Positions 25,492 through 34,039 of a DNA stretch of 64,000 nt are shown one piece after another. How positions within the stretch are numbered: position 1 is the stretch's first letter; each line of letters opens with the position of its first letter. Position numbers and translations under genes: made by a program. Source of the stretch: Thermoanaerobacter ethanolicus JW 200 (GTDB lineage: Bacteria; Bacillota; Thermoanaerobacteria; Thermoanaerobacterales; Thermoanaerobacteraceae). Location of the stretch: assembly GCF_003722315.1 (NCBI RefSeq), contig NZ_CP033580.1, forward strand, positions 2,260,501-2,324,500, read 5' to 3'. Under the pieces are notes generated by a model. It ran no database searches, had not been told where the DNA came from, and saw only the letters and a program-made list of their open reading frames with translations.

Positions 25492-26439
25492 TCACTTAGT
25501 TCTATTTTTAAGAAAATTCTCTATACTTATAGCTATTGTCTCACCATCTAGCCCAAACCTTTTTTTCAACATATCTTCTGAACCTGCCGTTCCAAATCTA
25601 TTTCTTACTCCTAACCTTAATTGTCTAATTTGCGGCCTTTTTTCAGTTAAAAATTCTGCCACTGCACTCCCTAGTCCACCCGTTGTATTGTGATGTTCAA
25701 CAGTAATGATATTATCTACTGAAGATGTAAGCTCCAGTAGCAAATCTTCGTCTAATGGTCTTACAGTAGACATATTTACAAGCGTTACTTTTATACCTCT
25801 TGACTGCAAAATTTCGGAAGCTTTTAAACTATCATATACTGCATTGCCACAAGCAATAATTAAAGCATCTTTTCCCTCTTTTATAACTTCTCCTTTTCCA
25901 ATTTTAAAATCTTTCTTTTTGTCAAAAATTATCGGTTCTTCTTTTCTACCTCTAAGTCGCATATAAACAGGACCATTGTATTCAAATATTGCTTTTGTAG
26001 CAACATAAGCTTCTGCTGCATCAGCTGGATCTATTATCACTATTCCTGGAATTGTTCTAATCACTCCCATGTCCTCTAGTGCTAAATGAGTAAAGCCCAA
26101 CCATGCTGATGAAAATCCTGTATCTGTTCCTATCAATTTAACATTTAATTTACTACCTGCCACATCTACTCTTATTTGTTCTGCTGCTCTAAATGCTAAA
26201 AAATTAGCATATGATGTGACAACAGGTATTTTTCCACAAAGAGCCATTCCAGCAGCTACACTTACCATAGTCTGCTCTGCTATGCCAACATTAAAGCTCC
26301 TTTCCGGAAACTTTTTTATAAAGTCGCCATATCGTGATGCTGAATCCGCTGCAACAGTTACAACATCTGGATTTTTCTCTCCCACCTCAACAATTGCCTC
26401 AGCAAATGATGTTCTAGTTGACTTCTTTAATTCACTCAT
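25492..26439 (-). CDS. Transketolase, C-terminal (pyrimidine-binding) subunit
   Basis: I start at the ATG at 26439 (MSELKKSTRTSFAEAI) with a GGAGGAG site; it overlaps the N-subunit stop by a few bases. About 315 residues. The R-S-F-N-V-G-I-A-E-Q-T-M block carries the Glu that activates thiamine diphosphate. T-D-T-G-F-S-S-A-W-L-G-F-T-H and the C-terminal domain V-E-H-H-N-T-T-G-G-L-G-S-A follow. The split two-subunit form is common in Firmicutes and archaea. Together with the upstream gene it moves two-carbon units between sugar phosphates. Confidence 0.93.
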   Translation of the reverse strand: MSELKKSTRTSFAEAIVEVGEKNPDVVTVAADSASRYGDFIKKFPERSFNVGIAEQTMVSVAAGMALCGKIPVVTSYANFLAFRAAEQIRVDVAGSKLNVKLIGTDTGFSSAWLGFTHLALEDMGVIRTIPGIVIIDPADAAEAYVATKAIFEYNGPVYMRLRGRKEEPIIFDKKKDFKIGKGEVIKEGKDALIIACGNAVYDSLKASEILQSRGIKVTLVNMSTVRPLDEDLLLELTSSVDNIITVEHHNTTGGLGSAVAEFLTEKRPQIRQLRLGVRNRFGTAGSEDMLKKRFGLDGETIAISIENFLKNRTK

Positions 26440-27286
26440 GATAAAGCTCCTCCAATGACATTTCATTTTTTAATTCCTCGTATTGTTCATATGAAAGAAC
26501 TTTATAGTGCCAATCAACCTTATTTTCAGCAATTTTTAAGCCCTTTCCTTTTACAGTATTAGCAATAATAACAGAAGGCTGACCTTTAACAAACGGAATT
26601 TTATTAAAAGCTGTAAGTAACTTTTCTATATCGTGACCATCTATTATTTCTACGCCCCATCCAAAACTTTTCCATTTTTCAGCTAAAGGTTCTAACCGGG
26701 TTATATTTTCTGTAAAATCTCCTAATTGCAACATATTTCTATCTACTATTACAATTAAATTATCTAGTCCATAATAAGCAGCAGTCATGGCTGCTTCCCA
26801 GTTACTTCCTTCCTGTAATTCTCCATCTCCAGTTATTACAAAAACTCTGTATTCTTTTTTGTCCATTCTGGCTGCTAAAGCCATTCCTACTCCTAGAGCT
26901 ATTCCATGTCCTAAAGAACCAGTATTAGCTTCTACACCAGGAAGCTTAATTTCTGGGTGACCCGGAAGCATAGTATCATATTTAGTACAAAAATCTCCTA
27001 ATAATTTTCTTTCAAAAAACCCCATTTGTGAAAGTATAGAATAAAGTGCCAAACATCCATGGCCTTTACTGAGTATTAATCTATCTCTATCAGGCCATTT
27101 TGGATTCTGTGGATCTACCTTTAATACACTTTTATACAAAGTAGCTAAAATTTCTGCTAATGAAAGTGCTGGTCCCAGGTGTCCTGTTCCTGCCCGGGTA
27201 CTCATCCAAATGCAATCTTTTCTTATCAAATCAGCAGTCTGTTTTATCGAATCAATTTCTTCAAAAGTAATGCTCAAAAGAATCAA
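26432..27286 (-). CDS. Transketolase, N-terminal (thiamine diphosphate-binding) subunit
   Basis: 284 residues. The thiamine-diphosphate motif G-D-G-E-L-Q-E-G-S-N-W-E-A (about 156-168, ending with V-D-R-N) is complete, as is S-K-G-H-G near 75. The gene follows the transaldolase after 22 bp and overlaps the C-subunit, so equal synthesis is likely. In a dihydroxyacetone pathway a transketolase can also make or use free dihydroxyacetone, as in dihydroxyacetone synthase. Whether that happens here cannot be told from sequence. Confidence 0.93.
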   Translation of the reverse strand: MILLSITFEEIDSIKQTADLIRKDCIWMSTRAGTGHLGPALSLAEILATLYKSVLKVDPQNPKWPDRDRLILSKGHGCLALYSILSQMGFFERKLLGDFCTKYDTMLPGHPEIKLPGVEANTGSLGHGIALGVGMALAARMDKKEYRVFVITGDGELQEGSNWEAAMTAAYYGLDNLIVIVDRNMLQLGDFTENITRLEPLAEKWKSFGWGVEIIDGHDIEKLLTAFNKIPFVKGQPSVIIANTVKGKGLKIAENKVDWHYKVLSYEQYEELKNEMSLEELYHE

Positions 27287-27308
27287 CTCCTTCAGTCATT
27301 TTTATTTT

Positions 27309-28511
27309 TTAAAACAAACTCCTTACATAATTTTCAAGGTCTATAACAGCTTTTGAAAATTGAGTATAAGTAGTAATAGTAGGTTCAAGTTTTTCAAAAT
27401 CTTCAAGTGGTATTGTAGTTTCGCCATATCCTTCAGCAAAATAGGGAACCCTTAGTAGTTTTTCCATTATCTCATCCGGAACAGATTCTTCACATTTATC
27501 TTCAATTGGTCTGTCCATATACAGCATCATAAATGCTTTTATAAGTTCAGGATTCATAGTGTATACTAAATTACAACCTGCAAGTTTTTCTATATGCCAT
27601 ATATACTGTGTTCCATTTACTTTAGGACTAACTCTGCTGGATGCTACTAACATTTTGCTCGGATAATCTCTCTTAGCCAATATCTTGCATGCTTTTTTTG
27701 TTATAGCAATTCCTGCCCACCTTTTCATTTCTTCGGTTAGTTCTATTCCTCTCTCTTTGGCTTGTTCTTCAAAAATTTTTGCATCTTCAAATCTTCCTAT
27801 CATGATTGTAATCACAGAACGCCACTTAGAATAATCGGTTCCATATTTTTCTCCCAGTGCTTTTCCTTGTTTTACGGCTTCGGCTACTGCCATTATTTGT
27901 GGTAAAGTATAACAAAGAGTAGCATTTGTAGGTATTCCTAGCGCTGTAAGAATATATATTGCTAAAACACCTGCTTTAGTTGTCGGAATTTTGACCATAA
28001 TATTGGGTTGTAATACTTTTAATTCAAGAGCTTGCCTTACCATTTCCTTGGTATCCACTGAAATTCTTGGATCTACCTGTGCTGATACATAACCATATTT
28101 ATAACCTGATTTCTCAAAAAGTGGCATGTAAAGACTTGCACCGCGTTTACACGCTTCTTTGTACGCTTCCCATGTTACTTGGGTATAATCCATTCGAGGA
28201 TTATCCTTTATAATTTCTTGTATAATCTTTGTCCATTCATCTTTCAAATTATCAAATACCGCTTTTGTAAGCGGGGGATTTGTGGTTACTCCTTTAAAAA
28301 CCCAATCTTTTGGATCAGATTCTTGGTCCCACAGCTTTTTTAGCTGAAAGCTTATTAAATCCTTTAAGTCTTTATCTTCTATTGAATTTAAAAAGTCATT
28401 ACACCATTTTTCATAAATTAAAGGATTTGAATCCCACCATAATTCTATATCTGGTGACAATGAGTTAAGCTTTTCCATGGAGCTAGGTTTATAATTTTTG
28501 TTTTTATCCAT
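27309..28511 (-). CDS. Transaldolase-family enzyme, long form
   Basis: 400 residues, longer than the roughly 215-residue FSA/TalC type or the roughly 320-residue TalB type. The barrel motifs are clear: K-G-V-T-T-N-P-P-L (phosphate site), S-A-Q-V-D-P-R, and M-V-K-I-P-T-T-K-A-G with the Schiff-base Lys. N-A-T-L-C-Y-T-L-P-Q follows. A Trp-rich N-terminal extension (D-I-E-L-W-W-D-S-N-P) is unusual. It is the first gene after promoter P1. It may transfer dihydroxyacetone units or release free dihydroxyacetone for DhaKLM; the latter is inference. Confidence 0.88.
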   Translation of the reverse strand: MDKNKNYKPSSMEKLNSLSPDIELWWDSNPLIYEKWCNDFLNSIEDKDLKDLISFQLKKLWDQESDPKDWVFKGVTTNPPLTKAVFDNLKDEWTKIIQEIIKDNPRMDYTQVTWEAYKEACKRGASLYMPLFEKSGYKYGYVSAQVDPRISVDTKEMVRQALELKVLQPNIMVKIPTTKAGVLAIYILTALGIPTNATLCYTLPQIMAVAEAVKQGKALGEKYGTDYSKWRSVITIMIGRFEDAKIFEEQAKERGIELTEEMKRWAGIAITKKACKILAKRDYPSKMLVASSRVSPKVNGTQYIWHIEKLAGCNLVYTMNPELIKAFMMLYMDRPIEDKCEESVPDEIMEKLLRVPYFAEGYGETTIPLEDFEKLEPTITTYTQFSKAVIDLENYVRSLF

Positions 28512-28551
28512 TTAGTAACCCTCCCATTAGCAACTTCTCTATCTCTTATTT

Positions 28552-28568
28552 AAGCAATATTCATGCCA
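28552..28568 (-). promoter_or_regulatory. Sigma-54 promoter P1 of the catabolic operon
   Basis: The minus strand reads TGGCATGAATATTGCTT, with GG at -24 and GC at -12 correctly spaced. It is about 40 bp from the transaldolase start and directly behind the terminator of the sigma-54 activator gene, so the operon depends on this promoter. Confidence 0.85.
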
Positions 28569-28571
28569 AAA

Positions 28572-28608
28572 AAATAAGACCTTGCAGTGTAGTGCAAAGG
28601 TCTTATTT
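28572..28608 (-). terminator. Terminator of the sigma-54 activator gene
   Basis: AAATAAGACCTTGCA and TGCAAAGGTCTTATTT form a long stem, and the minus strand then runs into TTTTTTT. Its loop arms TTGCA...TGCAA also resemble the activator-site motif, so the hairpin DNA could double as a binding site next to P1. Confidence 0.75.
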
Positions 28609-28687
28609 TAACTAGAACCTATAATATTATTCACTCAAATATCTTAAGTCTAATTAATGATTTTATGCATTTAAACATTCTAATAAC

Positions 28688-28699
28688 TGCAAAATTGCA
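28688..28699 (-). promoter_or_regulatory. Candidate upstream activating site for P1
   Basis: TGCAAAATTGCA is a perfect palindrome about 120 bp upstream of P1, the usual distance for an enhancer-binding protein. Its TGCA-N4-TGCA pattern recurs upstream of P2. Confidence 0.5.
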
Positions 28700-28706
28700 T
28701 TAAAAT

Positions 28707-30446
28707 TTATAATTGCATAGATTCGTATTTCTTTAATTTTCTTATTATTGTAGATTGATCTACTCCTAATACTTCCGCTGCCTTATAACTGCTTCCACAC
28801 TCTTCTATAGCTTGTTTTATAAGTTGATACTCTACAAGAGCACTTGCCTCTTTTAATGGCATCAATCTGGAAACATGCACTCCAAAAGAGTGATTTGTTT
28901 CTTCTTGGTTAAGTAATTCCCCAGGTAAATCTTTTTTTGTTATCTGATCATTTTCAGAAATTATCACAATTCTTTCTATAACATTTTCTAATTCACGAAC
29001 ATTACCTGGCCAGGGATACTTCATAAATACTTCCATTACTTCATTAGTTAGTTGTTTAGAATGACCGTATTTCTCATTATACATATTAAGAAAATGATAA
29101 GCCAATATAGGTATATCTTGAACCCTCTCTCTTAATGGAGGTATAGTAACAGGAACCACATTCAATCTATAGTATAAATCTTGTCTAAATTTTCCTTCTT
29201 TGACCAATTCTTTTAAGTCTTTATTTGAAGCAGCAATTATTCGCACATCTACTTTAATAGGTTTTATACCACCTACTCTAATAAACTCTTTTTCCTGTAA
29301 AACTCTTAACAATTTTACTTGCAACGATAAAGGCAGTTCACTAATCTCATCTAATAATAAAGTTCCCTTATCTGCAACTTCAATAAGCCCCGGTTTACCT
29401 TCGCTTTTCGCTCCTGTAAATGCCCCTTTCTCATAACCAAACAGCTCTGCTTCTAAAAGATTCTCAGGTATTGCTCCACAGTTTATTTTTATGAATGGTC
29501 CACCACTTCTGCTGATATTATGAATGTATTTTGCTAAAACTTCCTTTCCTACACCTGTTTCTCCATAAATAAGAATAGTAGATTCTGTAGGTGCAACTTT
29601 ATTTACTAAGTCTACTAATTTTTCCATTTGTTTGCTTCTGTAAATAAGCTCGGAATTCTTAAGATGTGCAATTCTAAGTGAAGATAATTCCTCTTCATAT
29701 TTCTGAAGTAACTCTTTTGTTTGTTTTAACTCAGCTTTTAGTTTTTCTTCGTCTGTAATGTCTTTTGATATACTAACAATTCTCTTAATGTTATTATCTT
29801 TATCAAAAAATGGTGTAGCTGTAACTAATAATTTTCTGCCGGTCTTTGTTTTTTGAATTACAGTAACTTTCTTTTTTTCTTCAATAGCAATCTTTGTAGC
29901 CGAGGGAAAGTACATACCATTTTTTTCGAGGTCACTCACATTTTTACCTATGAGATCTTCCGGTTTTAAGCCATATATTTTCTCAGCAGAAGAGCTAATT
30001 CTCACTTTTAAACCGGATCCGTCTGTAATGCAGGCCAAATCATCTGAACAAGCCATAAAGGCATCAAGATCAGTTTTAACAAGGTCAAATTCAGCTTTAA
30101 GAGATTTCAAATTTTCTAATAAGAAAAAGATTATCTCTCTATATCCAACAACACCCTTTATTTCATTGTAATTACCAATCACCAGAAAAACTTCTCCGTT
30201 ATAAGTTTCGAAATCAATATTTTCATTTTCCTTAATTATCGAAAATGACATTATAGCCTGGCCCTCAGCTATCTCGCCATTTTCCAATATTGGAATTATT
30301 CTTTTGGGTAAGTGATCATTATTTTCATTATTTAAGGTAATTATATAATTATATTTTTTGAAATCAACATTTATGTTTTTATCTAACTCTCTTTCTTCAA
30401 TCAGCATTATTTTTCTGTTAATAAATCGTGTAATCTTTTCCTTCAT
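28707..30446 (-). CDS. Sigma-54-dependent transcriptional activator with PAS domain
   Basis: About 579 residues from the ATG at 30446, which has a GGTG site. Layout: an N-terminal about 110 residues of unknown fold (possibly a degenerate CBS-like region); a PAS domain about 125-235 (C-I-T-D-G-S-G-L-K...I-Y-G-L-K-P-E-D-L-I-G-K); a short coiled coil; the AAA+ domain with Walker A G-E-T-G-V-G-K-E near 297 and the sigma-54 contact loop G-A-F-T-G-A near 343; and a Fis-type helix-turn-helix ending S-T-I-I-R-K-L. It lacks a phosphoacceptor receiver, so PAS probably senses a small molecule. It adjoins P1 and surely controls the operon. Confidence 0.93.
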   Translation of the reverse strand: MKEKITRFINRKIMLIEERELDKNINVDFKKYNYIITLNNENNDHLPKRIIPILENGEIAEGQAIMSFSIIKENENIDFETYNGEVFLVIGNYNEIKGVVGYREIIFFLLENLKSLKAEFDLVKTDLDAFMACSDDLACITDGSGLKVRISSSAEKIYGLKPEDLIGKNVSDLEKNGMYFPSATKIAIEEKKKVTVIQKTKTGRKLLVTATPFFDKDNNIKRIVSISKDITDEEKLKAELKQTKELLQKYEEELSSLRIAHLKNSELIYRSKQMEKLVDLVNKVAPTESTILIYGETGVGKEVLAKYIHNISRSGGPFIKINCGAIPENLLEAELFGYEKGAFTGAKSEGKPGLIEVADKGTLLLDEISELPLSLQVKLLRVLQEKEFIRVGGIKPIKVDVRIIAASNKDLKELVKEGKFRQDLYYRLNVVPVTIPPLRERVQDIPILAYHFLNMYNEKYGHSKQLTNEVMEVFMKYPWPGNVRELENVIERIVIISENDQITKKDLPGELLNQEETNHSFGVHVSRLMPLKEASALVEYQLIKQAIEECGSSYKAAEVLGVDQSTIIRKLKKYESMQL

Positions 30447-30995
30447 ACACAATCACACCTTTTGTAATTCTAATTTGTAAAACAATAAAGATATTCTTAT
30501 TTAATAAATATTTTTCTCTTCATGATTTTATGTTTTAATTCTTTAGGTATTTGTCATTTATAACCTATTATAAAGTAAGAGTTTTTTATTATCCTATTGC
30601 ATTCATTTTTTCTTAACAGAGAAACTTTTAAAAAGCGAACAAAGAAAGTAATATTATAATTAAGAAAAATATTTACAAATTATGTAATGTAATGGAACAC
30701 CTCTTATCGTTAGTGAAGTATTATCCTTCAGAAGAGTGTCAAATAGTTCTTAGGAAAGTTACAGTAACAGCACCGAATATTCCATACATAAATCTTTGTA
30801 GAGGAAATTACAGATGCACACTTGAGACGGTAAGAATGTAGAACAAGTTTTTCTATAGTAAATCAAAATATCGTAAAACGGTTTCAAAATCAATACTCGC
30901 TTACAAATAATTGGCTTTCAATATAAAACAAATATATTTTGTTTTTATCCTTTTTATTAAGCGTATTCACTTTTTATTATATACCATAATAACAA
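30447..30995. other. Intergenic stretch with one short unrecognised frame
   Basis: The first about 150 bp hold the activator's leader and a possible TATAAT-type promoter (TTTATAATAGG on the minus strand near 30565). On the plus strand, ATG at 30691 opens a 49-codon frame (MEHLLSLVKYYPSEECQIVL...) without a clear ribosome site. It is Cys-containing and resembles nothing I know; it may be a gene remnant. Nothing else is supported. Confidence 0.3.
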
Positions 30996-31220
30996 AAATT
31001 AAAAGCCCTTCCTTGCAGAAGGACTTTTAATTTTTGTCCCACGAAGCCGTAAGGCTATGTTTTCATACCCGCTCTCGCAGGTGGGTACCCTGTCATCAGC
31101 TTCTGAAGTCCTGTCTTAGCAGGCATTTCTTCCACTGATGAACCCGGATTCCCGAAAAAGGTACGTTGGTTGAAAACAAATTAGCCTAATACAAACTTCA
31201 CAGGATTCATTTGGTTTTTC
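30996..31220 (-). ncRNA. ssrS: Structured small RNA, probable 6S RNA
   Basis: A minus-strand -10 TATAAT (31228-31233) precedes about 190 nt of non-coding, paired sequence that ends in a strong terminator (AAAATTAAAAG...CTTTTAATTTTT, about 30996-31035). Pairings seen: CATCAG...CTGATG enclosing GAAG/CTTC and CCTG/CAGG; ACCTGC-gaga-GCGGGT; AGCC-ttac-GGCT; and GTTTTCA with TGAAAAC closing the long rod. A rod with a central open region and a CCCACCT hairpin on its 3' side fits 6S RNA, which binds sigma-A RNA polymerase. Other families cannot be excluded without a covariance search. Confidence 0.55.
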
Positions 31221-31335
31221 GTTTACAATTATAGTTTACGACAAATCTTACTAAATTGCAAGTGTAAAATATAGAAAATACAAGCTTTATACAAAAAAAT
31301 AAAGAATGATATAATATTGAGTGGAGGGAATTTCT

Positions 31336-32232
31336 ATGGAACCAGCAATAAAATGCAATATATGTCCAAGAAACTGCAATGTAGACAGGTCAAAATCAAA
31401 AGGACTTTGTAACATGCCTTGGCAGGTAAAAGTATCAAAAGCCTATTTGCATCATTGGGAAGAGCCTTTTATAAGTGGAACAAGAGGCTCTGGAACAGTT
31501 TTTTTCAGTGGTTGTAACCTAAAGTGTGTCTTTTGTCAAAATTACGAAATAAGTCAATACCAATTTGGTAAATTTCTAACAGTAGAAGAATTAGCACAAG
31601 TATTTTTAAATTTACAAAAGCAAGGTGCCCATAACATAAACCTTGTTACTCCTACAATCCATGTCTTCTCAATAAAAGAGGCGATTTTATTAGCAAAAAG
31701 GCAAGGGCTTCAAATACCTATAGTATATAATACAAACGCCTATGAAAATGTAGAAACTTTAAAAATGTTGGAGGGATTAATTGACATATATCTCCCCGAC
31801 CTCAAATATTACAATGACGCTCTTGCAAAAAAATATTCCAAAGCTCCTAATTATTTTGAACACGCAACAAAAGCCATATTAGAAATGTATAGGCAGGTTG
31901 GAATACCTCAATTTGACGAAGAAGGAATATTAAAAAGAGGTTTAGTGATAAGACATCTCATAATGCCGGGATTTGTAGAGGACACTAAAAAAATTCTTTT
32001 GTGGATTAAAGAAAACCTCCCAAAAGAAATATATGTAAGCTTAATGAGTCAATATACCCCTTATTATCAAGCTCAAAAGTATCCAGAAATAAATAGAAAA
32101 ATCACTCCTCAAGAATATGATGAAGCTATAGATTTTTTCTTTGAGATAGGCCTTGAAAATGGCTTAATTCAAGAAATAGAAAGCGCCAGTGAAGATTTCA
32201 TCCCTGATTTTGATTTAGAAGGATTAGAATAA
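31336..32232 (+). CDS. Radical SAM protein (pyruvate-formate-lyase-activase-like, PflX/AmmeMemoRadiSam type)
   Basis: I place the start at the ATG at 31336, seven bases after GGAGGG; a GTG at 31321 would hide that site. About 298 residues. An N-terminal C-x2-C-x3-C cluster (C-N-I-C-P-R-N-C) and a later Cys precede the radical SAM motif S-G-C-N-L-K-C-V-F-C-Q-N. The single-domain TIM-like barrel continues with L-V-T-P-T-I-H and Y-N-T-N-A-Y. It is related to PflA-type activating enzymes but its target is unknown. The gene stands alone, convergent with the pseudouridine synthase. Confidence 0.85.
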   Translation: MEPAIKCNICPRNCNVDRSKSKGLCNMPWQVKVSKAYLHHWEEPFISGTRGSGTVFFSGCNLKCVFCQNYEISQYQFGKFLTVEELAQVFLNLQKQGAHNINLVTPTIHVFSIKEAILLAKRQGLQIPIVYNTNAYENVETLKMLEGLIDIYLPDLKYYNDALAKKYSKAPNYFEHATKAILEMYRQVGIPQFDEEGILKRGLVIRHLIMPGFVEDTKKILLWIKENLPKEIYVSLMSQYTPYYQAQKYPEINRKITPQEYDEAIDFFFEIGLENGLIQEIESASEDFIPDFDLEGLE

Positions 32233-33081
32233 TTTTAGTAAATGTTGTATATCTTGTGGCAAAGGCGAATAAACAGAAATGCTTTTTTCTTCTAAAGGGT
32301 GTACAAAAGTAAGCCTGTAAGCATGCAATGCTTGCCTTTTAATATAATCATCAGAAGAGCCGTACAATGTATCTCCTACAATAGGATGTCCAATATGGCT
32401 CAAATGTACTCTTATTTGATGAGTTCTTCCTGTTTCAATTTTTACCTTTAAAAGAGAAAACCTTTCACTGCTTTTTATCACTTTGTAATTGGTTATAGCT
32501 CTATCTCCTTCCTCGGATACCATTCTTTCAATGCCACTTTGTGGTTTTCTCGATATAGGAAGGTCAATTCGACCTTCCCCTTCCATTTTTCCTTCTACTA
32601 CTGCAAAATAAAGTTTACTCATAGGCTTTACAATTTGAAGATAATACTGCATAAAAGGACGTTTGGCAAATACAACCAGACCCGACGTACCCTTATCTAA
32701 GCGATTAACAGGTCGAATCAAAGCCTTTATTCCTTTATCTTTAAAATACCACGCTACCCCATTTGCAAGAGTACCACTTTGATATCTTTTTGTTGGATGC
32801 ACAACTACTCCAGCTGGTTTATCAACTATTAAAACATCCTCGTCCTCATAATATATATCCAAACCCATTTTTTCCGGGGCAATATCAGAATCTACCTCGG
32901 GAAGGATTAAATCAATCACATCCCCTGGTTGTAAAATTCTTTGTACATTTTCTTTTACGCCATTTACTAATATTTCTCCTTGCCACTTATAAATTCTAAT
33001 AAGTCTTTTAGAAAAACCTTTGTTCCTCAAAAAATTTTCTAATATAACGCCTTTTTCATTTTCTCCAACGATTAATCTCAT
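32224..33081 (-). CDS. RluA-family pseudouridine synthase
   Basis: 285 residues. An S4-type RNA-binding segment lies at about 13-65 (L-E-N-F-L-R...K-W-Q-G-E-I-L-V-N-G). The catalytic block is V-N-R-L-D-K-G-T-S-G-L (Asp about 128), then G-R-T-H-Q-I-R-V-H-L and G-H-P-I-V-G-D-T-L-Y-G. It is of the RluD/YhcT type that modifies 23S rRNA uridines. The C-terminus overlaps the end of the radical SAM gene by a few codons on the opposite strand. Confidence 0.92.
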   Translation of the reverse strand: MRLIVGENEKGVILENFLRNKGFSKRLIRIYKWQGEILVNGVKENVQRILQPGDVIDLILPEVDSDIAPEKMGLDIYYEDEDVLIVDKPAGVVVHPTKRYQSGTLANGVAWYFKDKGIKALIRPVNRLDKGTSGLVVFAKRPFMQYYLQIVKPMSKLYFAVVEGKMEGEGRIDLPISRKPQSGIERMVSEEGDRAITNYKVIKSSERFSLLKVKIETGRTHQIRVHLSHIGHPIVGDTLYGSSDDYIKRQALHAYRLTFVHPLEEKSISVYSPLPQDIQHLLKLF

Positions 33082-33168
33082 TTTCCCACCATTTTCTAAT
33101 TTATTTTAATGCAAAAAATTTATGTGGTATAATCAATTTATAAATAAAATACAGCGGTTGGTGATTTT

Positions 33169-33633
33169 ATGAAACAAATAATTGTAGGAGTAGGCGGTAT
33201 TGTCATAAAAGATAATAAAGTTTTATTGGTAAGGCATACTTACGGCCAATTTAAAGGCAAATGGATAATACCCAGCGGCCATGTGGAGACCGGTGAAAAT
33301 ATAGACGATGCAGTTTTAAGAGAAATAAAAGAAGAAACTTCAATAGAAACCCGTGTAAAAAATATCATTTCTATAAGAAGTATAATACTTCCCGATGGCA
33401 ATTCGGAAATATACATTGTTTTTTTGTTAGATTATGTTTCAGGAACTCCTACTTCTGACGGAATAGAAAATGACGCCGCAGCTTTTTTTAACATAGATAA
33501 AGTCGTAAATGATGAAAATGTAGTCTATCTTTCTCGCTATTTAATTAAAAAGGTATTGACACACACTTATAATAAATTGTCCCTTGACCCCTTTTATCCT
33601 TTTGGCAATTTTAATTATAAGCTATTTTGTTGA
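33169..33633 (+). CDS. NUDIX hydrolase
   Basis: 154 residues. The Nudix box is complete: G-H-V-E-T-G-E-N-I-D-D-A-V-L-R-E-I-K-E-E-T-S near 41-62. It hydrolyses a nucleoside-diphosphate-linked compound; ADP-ribose, an oxidised nucleotide or NADH are possible. A TGGTGA site precedes the start. It is convergent with and slightly overlaps the small zinc protein gene. The substrate is not predictable here. Confidence 0.9.
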   Translation: MKQIIVGVGGIVIKDNKVLLVRHTYGQFKGKWIIPSGHVETGENIDDAVLREIKEETSIETRVKNIISIRSIILPDGNSEIYIVFLLDYVSGTPTSDGIENDAAAFFNIDKVVNDENVVYLSRYLIKKVLTHTYNKLSLDPFYPFGNFNYKLFC

Positions 33634-33819
33634 AATATATTCGTACTTATCTTTATTTTTAAAAGCCTCATCAAGCACTTCTGTATCATAATAGACTGCA
33701 CCACATTTTTGACAAACATATGCCGGCACATCTTTAATTATTATAGTCCTTTTCCCCCTTACCAACTTATATTCTACATTTTGTATCTCTATTTTGCCAC
33801 CACAAAAGCACTTTTCCAT
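33622..33819 (-). CDS. YgiT-type zinc-finger protein (MqsA N-domain-like)
   Basis: About 65 residues from the ATG at 33819, with AAGGAG eight bases away. Two C-x2-C-type pairs (C-F-C-G-G near the start, C-Q-K-C-G-A in the middle) make a zinc ribbon; the end has Y-Y-D-T-E-V-L-D. Such proteins are often antitoxins or partners of a DUF4258 toxin. No such toxin is next to it and there is no C-terminal helix-turn-helix, so it may be an orphan. Confidence 0.8.
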   Translation of the reverse strand: MEKCFCGGKIEIQNVEYKLVRGKRTIIIKDVPAYVCQKCGAVYYDTEVLDEAFKNKDKYEYISTK

Positions 33820-34039
33820 TAGTTTCACTCCTTGTCACGTCGATTTCAAGTTGATAAGGACTTTTTTCTATTATATCATAAATTTCGACATAAATCCCTT
33901 AAATTTTAGCCAAAAATTTTGTACCACTTGAAAAAATATTTGAATAATGTTAGAATTTTATTGTAAATGTTAATTTTAAACTTTATAAGATATTTTTGCA
34001 ATTTTAAACACATTAAAATGCAAATTAGCTTTTATAAAA

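Noticed and set aside
23188-30446. Sulfoquinovose (sulfo-TAL or sulfo-TK) pathway
   Set aside because: Transaldolase and split transketolase are suggestive, but no sulfoquinovosidase, sulfo-sugar isomerase or sulfonate exporter is present.
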